A DNA stretch of 64,000 nt from Actinophytocola oryzae. GTDB taxonomy: Bacteria > Actinomycetota > Actinomycetes > Mycobacteriales > Pseudonocardiaceae. A program made the translations under genes and the position numbers. Of the stretch, positions 34,091-43,095 are shown in pieces. Position 1 is the stretch's first letter. The number at the start of each line of letters is the position of its first letter. Location of the stretch: contig NZ_SOCP01000014.1 of the NCBI RefSeq assembly GCF_004364325.1, forward strand, positions 182,359 to 246,358. The letters run 5' to 3'. The notes below the pieces were generated by a model that made no database searches, had not been told where the DNA came from, and worked only from the letters and a program-made list of their open reading frames with translations.

Positions 34091-34562
34091 GCCAGAGCAG
34101 GACGCTGTCGGAGGCCGCCGCGGCGTCGTGGAAGAAGGTGACGAGCGCGGTGTGGACACCGCCGAGGTACTCCAGCGCCCAGTCCTCGTCCCACATCATC
34201 GGGTAGACCTCGGCCGCCGTCAGCTCCGCCGGGTCGTACAGCTCCGCCAGCCGCGCGAACGGTGTCCCGTCGAGGAACCGGGACGCCTCGGCGACCTCGT
34301 CGGGGCCGAGCAGGCGGGGCGAGTCGTACCCCCACTCGTCGTCGGTCACGGCCGTGCCGCCGCTGATCACGTTCACCGGAGGCCCGAGCTTGGCCAGGAG
34401 GAACTCGAGGCCCGCCCACGCCTTGTCGGTGTCCATCCCACGCGCCTGGTCCTCGTCCCGGTCGACGAACTCGTAGGCCTCGTCCGGGGCCTCCGCGAGC
34501 AGCCGCCGCAACTGGTCGGCTTCGGCGGGGGTGAGCCGGAGGTACTGGGTGATCATGCTCAT
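34083..34562 (-). CDS. DUF1877-family protein
   Basis: A 159-residue acidic cytoplasmic protein. It has the family layout: MITQYLRLTPAEADQLRRLL at the start, KAWAGLEFLLAKLG in the middle and VEVYPMMWDEDWALEYL-like sequence (here AAEVYPMMWDEDW) toward the end. DUF1877 proteins are widespread single-domain proteins without a known function. Two ATGs (34562 and 34556) are possible starts. The next gene upstream is the divergent padR gene. Confidence 0.8.
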   Translation of the reverse strand: MSMITQYLRLTPAEADQLRRLLAEAPDEAYEFVDRDEDQARGMDTDKAWAGLEFLLAKLGPPVNVISGGTAVTDDEWGYDSPRLLGPDEVAEASRFLDGTPFARLAELYDPAELTAAEVYPMMWDEDWALEYLGGVHTALVTFFHDAAAASDSVLLWLN

Positions 34563-34624
34563 GCCCGGCGATTCTGGTGGAGCCGCCTCCCGTCGCACGA
34601 GCCGGGCTTGACAGCCGATGGGGG

Positions 34625-34657
34625 CTAACCGTTAGATATGCCGAGGCTAACGGTTAG
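34625..34657. promoter_or_regulatory. PadR operator
   Basis: Two 11-base sites, CTAACCGTTAG (34625-34635) and CTAACGGTTAG (34647-34657), that are exact reverse complements of each other, and each nearly self-palindromic. They are centred 22 bases apart, two helical turns, just before the padR start. This is the expected autoregulatory site of the PadR protein and of the exporter genes behind it. Confidence 0.65.
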
Positions 34658-34667
34658 AGGGGGTGCA

Positions 34668-35192
34668 GTGCAGCAGGAAGTAGTGCTGGCGATGCTGGCC
34701 AAGGAGCCGTCGCACGGCTACGAGCTGCGTGCCCGGTTGCGGGACGCGCTCGGCCCGTTGGGCGAGGGGATGAACGCGGGGCAGGTCTACGTCACGTTGA
34801 CCCGGCTGGAGAAGGCCGGGCTGCTGACGGCCGGGAGGGCCGAGGCGGGCGACCGGTCGGACCGCAAGGTGTACGCGCTCACAGCCGACGGCCAGCAGCG
34901 CGTCGCCGAGTGGATCGCCGAGGTGAGCTGGCCGAGGCCCGACCTCGCGGAGTTCCACCTCAAGCTGATCGCCGCCGCGTCGGCCGGATTGGCCGACCCG
35001 ATCACGATCATCGACACCCAGCGCCGCGAGCTGCTGCGCAGGCTGCGTGACGCACAGCGCGCCGCGATGGCCGAGCCTGCCGGCTCGAACGCGGCGCTGT
35101 TGCTCGAGGGGATCGTGCTCCGGCTGCAGGCGGACCTGCGCTGGCTCGAGGCGTGCGAGAAGAGCTGGACCGACAGGAGGAGTGGATCGTGA
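34668..35192 (+). CDS. PadR-family repressor
   Basis: A 174-residue regulator with a winged helix at the N-terminus (VVLAMLAKEPSHGYELRARL, then GQVYVTLTRLEKAGLL) and a helical dimerisation tail (about 95-174). The GTG at 34668 is preferred because AGAGGGGG lies upstream; an in-frame ATG at 34638 sits between the two operator half-sites and would give a non-conserved extension. The stop overlaps the ABC ATPase start as GTGA, so regulator, ATPase and permease form one operon. Confidence 0.85.
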   Translation: MQQEVVLAMLAKEPSHGYELRARLRDALGPLGEGMNAGQVYVTLTRLEKAGLLTAGRAEAGDRSDRKVYALTADGQQRVAEWIAEVSWPRPDLAEFHLKLIAAASAGLADPITIIDTQRRELLRRLRDAQRAAMAEPAGSNAALLLEGIVLRLQADLRWLEACEKSWTDRRSGS

Positions 35193-35932
35193 CCGCCATC
35201 GACGAGTTCGTGCTTCGCGCCAGAGGGCTGCGCAAGGAGTACGGCACGGGGGAAGGGCTGGTGCGTGCCGTCGACGGGGTCGACCTCGACGTCCGCGCCG
35301 GTGAGACGGTGGCGGTGATGGGGCCGAGCGGCTGCGGGAAGTCCACGCTGCTGCACCTGCTCGGCGGACTTGACCGGTCGACCGGCGGCGAGGTGTCGCT
35401 GGACGGCAGGCGTGTCGACCTCATGAGCGAGCGGGCGCTGGCACGGCTCCGGCGGGCCGACGTCGGGTTCGTCTTCCAGTCCTTCCACCTGATGGAGGAG
35501 CTGACGGCCATCGAGAACGTCGAGCTGTCGGCGCTGCTGGCCGGACGCTCCCCCAGGGCGGCGCGACGGCGTGCCGAGGAGCTGCTGGCGCGGGTCGGGC
35601 TCACCGAACGGGCGCGGTTCCTGCCCTCCGCGCTGTCCGGCGGCCAACGGCAGCGGGTCGCCGTCGCCAGGGCGCTCTGCAACGAACCCCGGGTCGTGCT
35701 GGCCGACGAACCGACGGGAAACCTCGACAGCGCGGCCACTCTGGACGTCCTGCGGCTCTTCGAGAGCCTGCACGACACGGGCCAGACGCTGGTCATCGTC
35801 ACGCACGACGCGCGGATCGCGGCCACGGCGGACCGGCTGATCACCATGCGGGACGGCGCGTTCGTGGACGAGACCAGGCTGACCGGCGGCAGCACCGGAC
35901 GGCTCGGCGCCCTCGTCGGACTGGAGGACTGA
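35189..35932 (+). CDS. ABC transporter ATP-binding protein (MacB/LolD type)
   Basis: A 247-residue ATPase. Walker A is GPSGCGKST, the signature motif LSGGQRQRVAVARAL, Walker B VVLADEPTGNLDS and the switch His in VIVTHDARIA. EPTGNLDS is typical of the FtsX-partner ATPases. It pairs with the permease gene six bases downstream. AGGAGG precedes the GTG. The unit probably exports a toxic compound or lipid under PadR control. Confidence 0.92.
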   Translation: MTAIDEFVLRARGLRKEYGTGEGLVRAVDGVDLDVRAGETVAVMGPSGCGKSTLLHLLGGLDRSTGGEVSLDGRRVDLMSERALARLRRADVGFVFQSFHLMEELTAIENVELSALLAGRSPRAARRRAEELLARVGLTERARFLPSALSGGQRQRVAVARALCNEPRVVLADEPTGNLDSAATLDVLRLFESLHDTGQTLVIVTHDARIAATADRLITMRDGAFVDETRLTGGSTGRLGALVGLED

Positions 35933-35937
35933 GGACG

Positions 35938-37776
35938 ATGGGCCGCATCCTGCTCGTCGCCCGGCTCGCCGGGCGTGACCTCCGGCGCCGCCGCGTCGAG
36001 GCCGCGCTCCTGCTGCTCGCCATCATGGCCGCCACCACGACGTTGACGCTCGGGCTCGTCCTGCGCGACGCGGCGAGCGACCCCTACCAGAGCACCAGGT
36101 CGGCGACCGGGGGACCGGACATCGTCGCCGGTACCCTCCGGGCCGACACGCTCCCCGACCTCGAGGCGTTGACAGGCGCCGAGGGCGTGACCGACCACAG
36201 CGGACCGTTTCCGGTCGCCCCCGCCAAGCTCGACGCCGAGGGCCGGACGGCCGACGTGCAGGCCGTGGGGCGCGACACCGCGTCCGCGTCGGTCGACCGG
36301 CCCCTGCTGACGCAGGGCAGCTGGGTCGGTGACGGCGGCGTGGTGGTCGAAGCCGCCTTCGCCAGTGCGCTCGACCTGTACGTCGGCGATCCGCTCACCC
36401 TGAACGGCCGGTCGTTCACGGTCGCGGGCACGGCCGTCACCGCGGCCATGGCGCCCTATCCGGGGTCGACCTGCCTCGTCGCCGTCGGCTGTGTGCGGGG
36501 CTCGCCGCCCGAGGGCACCAACCTGCCTCCCGAGATGTTGCGCACGCCCGGTCTGGTCTGGCTCACCCAGGCAGACGTCCGGAGCCTCGGCACCCCCCTG
36601 ACCTACACAGTGAACCTGCGGCTGGCCCACCCCGACGCGGCACAGGCGTTCGTCGAGGCGACCATCCGGCAGTCGTCGTTCGATCCCACGACGGGCCCGT
36701 TCCCCCTGGGCCTGATGCCCTGGCAGGACATCCTCGCGGACGCCACCGAGCTGGCGGGCGACTCCCAGATCCTCCTGATGATCGGCGCCTGGCTGCTCGG
36801 CCTGCTCGCCGTCGCCAGTGTGTCGGTGCTGGTCGGCGGCCGGATGGCCGACCAGACCAGGCGCGTCGGGCTCCTCAAGGCCGCGGGCGGCACCCCGGGC
36901 CTGGTCGCCGCCGTGCTGCTGGCGGAGTACGTCGTCGTCGCCATCGCCGCGGCAGCCGCCGGGCTGACGACCGGCGCGCTGACCGCGCCGCTGCTCACCG
37001 AGTCCACCGCGGGCCTCATCGGCAGCGCGGGCACGCCGTCGGTCACCCTGTCCACGGTCGTTCTCGTGACCGGCGTCGCGCTCGGCGTCGCGGTCCTCGC
37101 CACCACCGTCCCGGCGTTGCGTGCCGGCCGGTCGAGCACAGTGCGGGCACTGGCCGACTCCGCCCGGCCGCCGCGACGCACCGGCTGGCTGATCGCGGCC
37201 TCGGCACGGCTGCCCGTGCCGCTGCTGCTCGCCCTGCGGGTCGCGGCCCGCAGGCCACGGCGGATGGTGCTGAACGTGGTGAGCATCGCGGTCACCGTGA
37301 GCGGGATCTTCGTCGTGCTGGTGCTCGACGACTTCCTGGCCTCGGCACCGTCCGTGGGCGGGTACAGCGGTGCTCAGGTGGACCTGCTGCGTGAGGTGCT
37401 CGGGGTCTGGACGGTCGTGCTCCTGTGCCTGGCCGCGGTCAACGCCGTCGTCATCACCTGGGCGACGGTGCTCGACAACCGGCACGCCTCGGCACTGGCC
37501 CGAGCACTCGGCGCGACCCCGCGCGACATGGGCACGGCGCTGGCGGGAGCGCAGGTGCTCCCCGCGCTCGCGGGCGCCGTCCTCGGGGTGTTCCCGGGAG
37601 GCTTCGCACTGTTCGCCCTCGTCATGGGCATCACGGGCGGCGACGGCGACAGGGCGACGCTCCCCTCGTTCTGGCAGCTGCTCGCCGTGATCGTGACGAC
37701 CGCGGTCGTGGTGAGCGCGCTCACCGCCGTTCCCGCCCGCCTCGGCACACGCCGTCCCGTGATCGAGAGCCTGTGA
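35938..37776 (+). CDS. FtsX-type ABC permease
   Basis: A 612-residue permease with the MacB-like layout: a first membrane helix (about 20-40), a large extracytoplasmic domain (40-275), three helices (about 280-390), then a second FtsX unit with helices around 440-465, 480-500, 535-565 and 580-600. The loop contains two cysteines (CLVAVGC), likely a disulfide. It works with the ATPase encoded immediately upstream. Substrate unknown. Confidence 0.88.
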   Translation: MGRILLVARLAGRDLRRRRVEAALLLLAIMAATTTLTLGLVLRDAASDPYQSTRSATGGPDIVAGTLRADTLPDLEALTGAEGVTDHSGPFPVAPAKLDAEGRTADVQAVGRDTASASVDRPLLTQGSWVGDGGVVVEAAFASALDLYVGDPLTLNGRSFTVAGTAVTAAMAPYPGSTCLVAVGCVRGSPPEGTNLPPEMLRTPGLVWLTQADVRSLGTPLTYTVNLRLAHPDAAQAFVEATIRQSSFDPTTGPFPLGLMPWQDILADATELAGDSQILLMIGAWLLGLLAVASVSVLVGGRMADQTRRVGLLKAAGGTPGLVAAVLLAEYVVVAIAAAAAGLTTGALTAPLLTESTAGLIGSAGTPSVTLSTVVLVTGVALGVAVLATTVPALRAGRSSTVRALADSARPPRRTGWLIAASARLPVPLLLALRVAARRPRRMVLNVVSIAVTVSGIFVVLVLDDFLASAPSVGGYSGAQVDLLREVLGVWTVVLLCLAAVNAVVITWATVLDNRHASALARALGATPRDMGTALAGAQVLPALAGAVLGVFPGGFALFALVMGITGGDGDRATLPSFWQLLAVIVTTAVVVSALTAVPARLGTRRPVIESL

Positions 37777-37827
37777 GCCGGCGCGGTCACAACCACGCCA
37801 CAACCGCCCCTGGGTAGACCTTCCGCC

Positions 37828-38631
37828 ATGAGTTCCAACGTGAGGGGAGGGCGGATGCGCGCCAGGGTGTTGGCGGTGGTCACCGCCGCGGTGGGGAGCG
37901 TCGTGGCAGGCGGCGGCGTCGCGACCGCGGCGCCCGCGGTGTGTGCGCCGCCGGAGGTGTCGATCGCCGGGGTGCGGCACTACGAGGGGTCGGAGGGGGG
38001 CACGAAGTCGTTCGCGTTCACGGTGACGATGGCGCCACCAGAGGCGGGGTGCCCGACGACGGGCTCGGTGCGCTACCGGACGGTCGACGGCTCCGCCGAC
38101 GCCGGGCAGGACTACGTGGCCGCGACGTCGACGCTGAGCTGGACCACGCCCGGTCCCCGGGTGGTCGCGGTGCAGGTGGCGCGGGACGACGCCTACGAGC
38201 CGGACGAGACGTTCACCGTCGAGCTGTTCGGGGCGCGCGGGGTGACGATCGCGGCCGACACGGCGACCGCGACGGTCCTCAACGACGACGCGAGCGCGCT
38301 CGGCATCGGGGTCGTCGTGGCGGTCCCCGCAGGCGGGATCTGCTGGTGGCCGTCGGACCACTGCACGATCCCGGTGCACCTCAACACGATCGCGCGGGCG
38401 CCCGTCACGCTCAGCCTGCGCACGGTCGACGGGACCGCGGTGGGAGGCAAGGACTACGTCCCGATCAAGAAGCAGGTCGTGACCATCCCCACCGGCGCCG
38501 ACCACGTCGACGTGCCCGTCGAGCTGCTGTCGGGGGCCGCGCCTGGCCAGTACTTCGGCGTCGAGATCACGGACGTCAACGCGGGCACCATCGGGGTGGC
38601 GCGAGGTCGGGTCACCCTCCGGGAGGGATGA
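37828..38631 (+). CDS. secreted Calx-beta domain protein
   Basis: A 267-residue exported protein. A signal peptide ends near residue 35 (ATA-AP). A Calx-beta domain (about 45-150) has the typical RTVDGSADAGQDYVAATSTL and YEPDETFTVELFGARG; a second, weaker copy follows (about 155-265; RTVDGTAVGGKDYVP). These domains bind calcium or mediate adhesion. Cysteines flank the domain joints. It is monocistronic, and its 3' end overlaps the AfsR-type gene by 20 bases. Confidence 0.82.
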   Translation: MSSNVRGGRMRARVLAVVTAAVGSVVAGGGVATAAPAVCAPPEVSIAGVRHYEGSEGGTKSFAFTVTMAPPEAGCPTTGSVRYRTVDGSADAGQDYVAATSTLSWTTPGPRVVAVQVARDDAYEPDETFTVELFGARGVTIAADTATATVLNDDASALGIGVVVAVPAGGICWWPSDHCTIPVHLNTIARAPVTLSLRTVDGTAVGGKDYVPIKKQVVTIPTGADHVDVPVELLSGAAPGQYFGVEITDVNAGTIGVARGRVTLREG

Positions 38632-41611
38632 GTGCCTCGGCCTCGGCCGTCGCGTTGACGCCGAGATAGAGGTCCACGGCGCGACCGCGGTGGCTGGCCG
38701 CGGTCGCGTCGTCACCGCGTGCGGCGGCCAGCGCCGCGAGGTCGCGGTGCAGGTGTGCCTCCTCGTAGCCGTCGGGCACCTGGGCGCGGACCGCGAGGGC
38801 CAGCGCCAGGTGCTCGGCGGCCTCGGCCGTCCGGCCGGCACACAGGTGCACGTGGCCGATCAGCTGCAGCGCGATCGCCTCGCCGTTGCGGTCGTGCACG
38901 GCACGGGTGACCGAAAGCGACTGTCCGAAGTAGTCGAGTGCCGCGGCCGGGTCGCCCGCCGCGAGGTGGGTGATCCCGCAGGAACGCAGCAGCTCCCACT
39001 CCAGCCACCGGTCGCCGATCTCCCGGCTGATCGCCAGTGCCTCCGCGAAGTCACGCAGCGCCCCGGCGTGGCTGCCCAGCTCACGGCGTGCCTCGCCCAG
39101 CGTGTCCAGTGTCCCGGCGCGGAGCCGGACGTTGCCGATGCCGTCGAAGATCGCGAGCGCGGCGGCCAGGGGCGCGAGGCTCTCCCGGGCCCGGCCCATC
39201 CGCACGAGCGCGTAGCCGAGGTTGCGCTGGGCCAGCCCGACGCCGAGCCGGTTGCCCGCCGCGGTGGCGCGCTTGGCCGCCACCCGGAACGCGGGCTCCG
39301 CCTCGTCGAACCGGCGCAGGTCGGCGTAGGCGTTGGCGAGGTTGTTGAGCACGTGTCCCTCACCCGCGAGGTCACCGAGGTCGCGGACCACGTCCAGCGC
39401 GGTCAGGTTCGTCTCCACCGCCTCGGTGAGCCGCCTCGTCATGTAGAAGGCGACGCCCAGCGCACGCAGCATCTCCGCCTCGCCCGCCCGGTCCCCCGCG
39501 TCGCGGGCGGCGGCGAGTCCCGCGCGGCACAGCTCGACCCGCTCGGTCCAGTGGCCGCTCACCTCGTAGAAGCTGGCGAGCAGGTACACGAGGTGCCAGG
39601 CCGCGGTGGGCATCCCCTGTTCACGCGCGTACTGGACCACCGGGAGGAAACCGTCCCGTTCGGACTCCAGGAACGCCGTCGCCTCGTGCCGACCCGCCGC
39701 GAAGGGGAGTGGCGGCAGGGGAAACCGGAACACCGGCTTCACCGCGTCGCGGTCGGGGTTGACCAGCCGGTTGGCCTCGTCGGCGACGAGCAGGTACCAG
39801 TCGAGCAGCAGCGCCGCCACCACGTCCGGCTCCGGCTCCTCGGCGGCGGCGCGGTCGCGGGCGAACTCGCGGATCAGGTCGTGGAGCCGGTAGCGGTCCT
39901 CCCCCGCCCCGATCACCAGGTGTGCACCGGACAGCTCGCCGAGGACCACGTGGGCGGTCGCGACCGGCACGTCGGCGATTGCCGCGCCGAGGTGGCCGCT
40001 CTGCGTCGGCGTCGGCACCGTGGCGAGGAGCCGCAGCAGCCGCGCGGCACCCGGCGAGAGCGGCCGGTAGGCGCTGGCGAGCACCGCGGTGACCGTGCGG
40101 AGGTCACCCTCGAGCGCCAGCCCCTCGAGCCGGGCACCGGACAGCTCGGCGACGAGCTCGGCGACCGACCGGGTGGGCACGCCGACGAGCCGCGCGGCCG
40201 CGATCCGCAAGGCGAGCGGCATTCCCGCGCAGACCTTCGCCAGCCGCGCGGTGGCCTCCGGCTCACGGGCGACCCGTGTCCTGCCGAGCACCTTCTCCAG
40301 CAGTGCCACCGAACTGGCGTCGTCGAGCGCGTCGAGCACGATGTGGCGCACGGCGTGGCGGGCGACGAGGCCGGCGAGCGAGCGCCTGCTCGTCACGACG
40401 AGCACGCTGGTGTCCGAGCCCGGCACGAGCGGCAGCACGTGGTCCACGGCGCCCGCGTCGTCGGCCAGCACCACGCACCGCCTGGTGTGCAACAGGGTCC
40501 GGTACAGCGCCGAGCGCGCCGACACGCCCGCGGGGATGCGGTCCTCCGGCACGTCGAGCCCACGCAGCAGGTGTGCGAGCGCCTGCTCGGCGGTGACGGC
40601 GTGGTCGGGGTCATGGCCACGCAGGTCGAGGAACAGGTGGCCGTCGGGGAACCGGTCGGCGATGCGGGCCGCCCACTGCACGGCCAGTGACGTCTTCCCC
40701 ATGCCTGCCGGGCCGGAGATCACCACGATCGGCGGGTCGTCGCCACCGAGCGCGTCGTCCAGATCGGACAGTTCCCCGGTGCGGCCGGTGAAGTGGCCCG
40801 CCCGCGCGGGGAGCTGGGCGGGCACCTGGCTCGGGGCGGGTGGCACGGGCGGGGCGGCGAGGGCGGCGTCGCGGCGCAGGATCGCGGTGTGCAGCTCGGA
40901 CAGCTCCGGGCCGGGGTCGGCACCCAGCTCGTCGGCGAGGCGGTGGCGCAGCCGCTCGTAGGCGTTGAGGGCCTCGGCATGCCTGCCACAGCGGTGCAGC
41001 GCCAGCATCAGCAGCCCGGTCAGCCGCTCCCGCAACGGCTCCGCCGCAACGAGCCGGGGTAACTCCAGCGCCGCCGCCGGGGCCCCGCCGGTGGCGATCT
41101 CGGCGTCCCAGCGGTCCTCTGTGGCCGACAGCCGAAGCTCGCGTAATCGGTCGAGCTCGTGGTGTCCCCACTCGCCGAGGTCGATGCCGGAGAACGGCTC
41201 GCCGCGCCACAGCCCGTCCGCCGTGCGCAGGGTCTCGACCGCGGCACGCGTGTCACCCCGGGCCAGGTCGGCGCGGGCGGCGTGCACGAGCAGCTCGAAC
41301 CGGTGCGCGTCGACCCGCTCCGGCGCGAGGTCGAGGACGTAGCCGGGGTCGCGGGTGGTGATGACCGGACCCACGCCCGCCGAGGTGAACGCCTGGCGGA
41401 TCCGCGCCACGTGGCTGTGCAGCGTCTTGAACGCGGTGCGTGGCGGCGACTCTCCCCAGAGGACGTCGACCAGCTCGGTGTAGGGCACGACCTGCCCGGC
41501 ACGCACGGCCAGCACCCCGAGGATGACGCGTCTCGTGCTGGTCAGGGCGATCGTCCCGGCCGGGCCGGTTGCCTCCACGACACCGAGTACGCGGACCTCG
41601 AGACCGGTCAC
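38612..41611 (-). CDS. AfsR/SARP-family transcriptional regulator with NB-ARC and TPR domains
   Basis: A 999-residue regulator. Domains in order: OmpR-type winged helix (about 1-95; DVLWGESPPRTAFKTLHSHV), bacterial transcriptional activator domain (about 100-245; LADELGADPGPELSELHTAI), NB-ARC ATPase (about 275-560; Walker A GPAGMGKT at 300-307, CVVLADDAG as Walker B) and C-terminal TPR repeats (about 640-990). AfsR-type proteins activate secondary metabolism or morphological genes. No biosynthetic cluster adjoins it. The GTG at 41611 has GGAAGGAG upstream. It is divergent from the secreted unknown protein gene. Confidence 0.92.
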   Translation of the reverse strand: MTGLEVRVLGVVEATGPAGTIALTSTRRVILGVLAVRAGQVVPYTELVDVLWGESPPRTAFKTLHSHVARIRQAFTSAGVGPVITTRDPGYVLDLAPERVDAHRFELLVHAARADLARGDTRAAVETLRTADGLWRGEPFSGIDLGEWGHHELDRLRELRLSATEDRWDAEIATGGAPAAALELPRLVAAEPLRERLTGLLMLALHRCGRHAEALNAYERLRHRLADELGADPGPELSELHTAILRRDAALAAPPVPPAPSQVPAQLPARAGHFTGRTGELSDLDDALGGDDPPIVVISGPAGMGKTSLAVQWAARIADRFPDGHLFLDLRGHDPDHAVTAEQALAHLLRGLDVPEDRIPAGVSARSALYRTLLHTRRCVVLADDAGAVDHVLPLVPGSDTSVLVVTSRRSLAGLVARHAVRHIVLDALDDASSVALLEKVLGRTRVAREPEATARLAKVCAGMPLALRIAAARLVGVPTRSVAELVAELSGARLEGLALEGDLRTVTAVLASAYRPLSPGAARLLRLLATVPTPTQSGHLGAAIADVPVATAHVVLGELSGAHLVIGAGEDRYRLHDLIREFARDRAAAEEPEPDVVAALLLDWYLLVADEANRLVNPDRDAVKPVFRFPLPPLPFAAGRHEATAFLESERDGFLPVVQYAREQGMPTAAWHLVYLLASFYEVSGHWTERVELCRAGLAAARDAGDRAGEAEMLRALGVAFYMTRRLTEAVETNLTALDVVRDLGDLAGEGHVLNNLANAYADLRRFDEAEPAFRVAAKRATAAGNRLGVGLAQRNLGYALVRMGRARESLAPLAAALAIFDGIGNVRLRAGTLDTLGEARRELGSHAGALRDFAEALAISREIGDRWLEWELLRSCGITHLAAGDPAAALDYFGQSLSVTRAVHDRNGEAIALQLIGHVHLCAGRTAEAAEHLALALAVRAQVPDGYEEAHLHRDLAALAAARGDDATAASHRGRAVDLYLGVNATAEAEALIPPGG

Positions 41612-41738
41612 CAGTCGCTCCTTCCAGTGGCGCAGCCGCCGGACAGCCGCACCACAGCCACCCCGCAACTGCTCGTCGGTAGACCTCCTACCAGGACGGA
41701 CACGGGGCACCTGCCCATGTCATGGAAGGAAAATACCC

Positions 41739-42995
41739 ATGCGTTCACATTTTAGGTCTCGTGCGGGAGGTCCACGACGCTACGGCCTGCCGCTGATCGC
41801 GGTCGTGGCGGTCGCGGCGACGCTGGTCCCCGCCCAGGCGGCACAGGCGGCGGCTCCCACCCCGCAGGTGTCGGCCGAGGACCCGGAGTACCCGGCACCG
41901 CCCACACCCGGCGACCTCAGGGACGACCCGGAGATCGCGTCGGTGATGCAGGAGGCCGACTACGCGCTGAAGTACTCGATGGCCGTGGTCGCCGCCGACC
42001 CGTCGAAGGAGTTCGCCAAGGGCAGCATCGAGGAGGACCTGCGCACGGGCATCCTCACGATGCCCGCCGAGCGGCAGAAGTCCGCCGCCGAGGCCGCGCG
42101 GGCGATGATCGCCGACCCGGCGGTCCGCAAGCGCGAGTTCGGCCGGTTCGGCGGCATCGAGCCGGAGAAGTACGCCCAGCTGGGCTTCCACGGCGTGTTC
42201 ACCACGGAGAACGTGCCCGTGGATGCGGCGGCGCTCAAGCGGCGGCTCACGGCGAGGGCGACCCAGATCGAGGCGGCCCACAAGCTCGAGGAGGCCAACG
42301 CCCTGGAGATGGCCGCGAAGTACAACATCCCGCTGAAGCTGCAGATCCCCACGCTCACGAGCCTGGACTACCGGATCGAGCGGGTGAAGTGCGCCGACGA
42401 GACCAACCCGGAGTGGCCGGGCGACGACGAGATCGCGATGGGCGGCGTCGCCGTCAACCACGTGGGCAGCACGGCGAAGGTCAACCAGTTCATGGTCGCC
42501 GACGACTTCGACGACAACGAGGTCAAGGTCTACGCCGACCCCGGCAAGCTCTTCCACCGGTTCGACCTCACCAACGCCGGCACCTTCCCCCGCACCTACA
42601 GCACGGTCGTCATGCTCGCGGAGAAGGACGGCTCCGGCTTCGCGGACGCGATCAACACCGTGTGGTCGAAGGTCAAGGACGACGTGCAGAACGTGATCGA
42701 GAAGGCCGTCGCGGGCCTGCTCACCGGCTACCTCGGCGCCGCGCTGGCCGAGGCCATCGGCAAGGCGGTCGCCTGGCTCGTCACCACGTTCTTCAGCTGG
42801 CTGTTCGAGCTTTTCCAGGACGACCTGTTCTCCCCGGGCACGCACTACGTGTACCTGCCGAACCGGTACGAGTGGATGTACAAGAACGCGGGCGACTACG
42901 GCTGGACGAACTTCCGCGCGCCGACCGGGACGTTCACCTTCAACGGGCACGGCGGCAGCTACAAGGTTAACGTGCACTGGCAGGTCAACCCCTGA
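41739..42995 (+). CDS. secreted protein of unknown function with internal hydrophobic region
   Basis: A 418-residue exported protein. The signal peptide ends about residue 38 (QAAQAAA). The N-terminal half of the mature part (50-205) is helical. A beta-rich module (about 208-295) follows, with VKCADETNPEWPGDDEIAMG and NQFMVADDFDDNEVKVYA. Then comes a helical hydrophobic stretch (about 312-358) with glycine/alanine-rich and tryptophan/phenylalanine-rich parts, and a beta tail ending HWQVNP. The hydrophobic stretch lies inside a soluble exported protein, which is unusual. GGAAGG precedes the ATG. No family I can name. Confidence 0.6.
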   Translation: MRSHFRSRAGGPRRYGLPLIAVVAVAATLVPAQAAQAAAPTPQVSAEDPEYPAPPTPGDLRDDPEIASVMQEADYALKYSMAVVAADPSKEFAKGSIEEDLRTGILTMPAERQKSAAEAARAMIADPAVRKREFGRFGGIEPEKYAQLGFHGVFTTENVPVDAAALKRRLTARATQIEAAHKLEEANALEMAAKYNIPLKLQIPTLTSLDYRIERVKCADETNPEWPGDDEIAMGGVAVNHVGSTAKVNQFMVADDFDDNEVKVYADPGKLFHRFDLTNAGTFPRTYSTVVMLAEKDGSGFADAINTVWSKVKDDVQNVIEKAVAGLLTGYLGAALAEAIGKAVAWLVTTFFSWLFELFQDDLFSPGTHYVYLPNRYEWMYKNAGDYGWTNFRAPTGTFTFNGHGGSYKVNVHWQVNP

Positions 42996-43012
42996 CCTGT
43001 CGTCGGACCAGC

Positions 43013-43048
43013 GCCGAGGCGTCCGGACAACCGTCCGGGCGCCTCGGC
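43013..43048 (+). terminator. hairpin terminator of the secreted unknown protein gene
   Basis: Nine-base arms GCCGAGGCG (43013-43021) and CGCCTCGGC (43040-43048), extended inward by CCGGAC/GTCCGG after a T-G mismatch. It lies 18 bases after the stop and has no T-run. Confidence 0.75.
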
Positions 43049-43061
43049 GTCGTCACGCGTG

Positions 43062-43086
43062 GTTCAGTGAGCGAAATGTCGGGTAT
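43062..43086 (+). promoter_or_regulatory. SigB-like promoter of the PPK2 gene
   Basis: GTTC (43062-43065), a 15-base spacer and GGGTAT (43081-43086). This matches the general-stress sigma consensus GTTT-(14-16)-GGGTAT at nine of ten positions. The start codon is only ten bases past the -10 element, so the transcript would be nearly leaderless. Confidence 0.45.
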
Positions 43087-43095
43087 GTACGAGTC

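Noticed and set aside
35008..38841. A 1277-codon open frame on the minus strand
   Set aside because: It runs antisense to padR, the ABC exporter genes and the Calx-beta gene, all of which have clear domains. Its translation is low-complexity Arg/Ala/Gly/His, the usual shadow of GC-rich codons.
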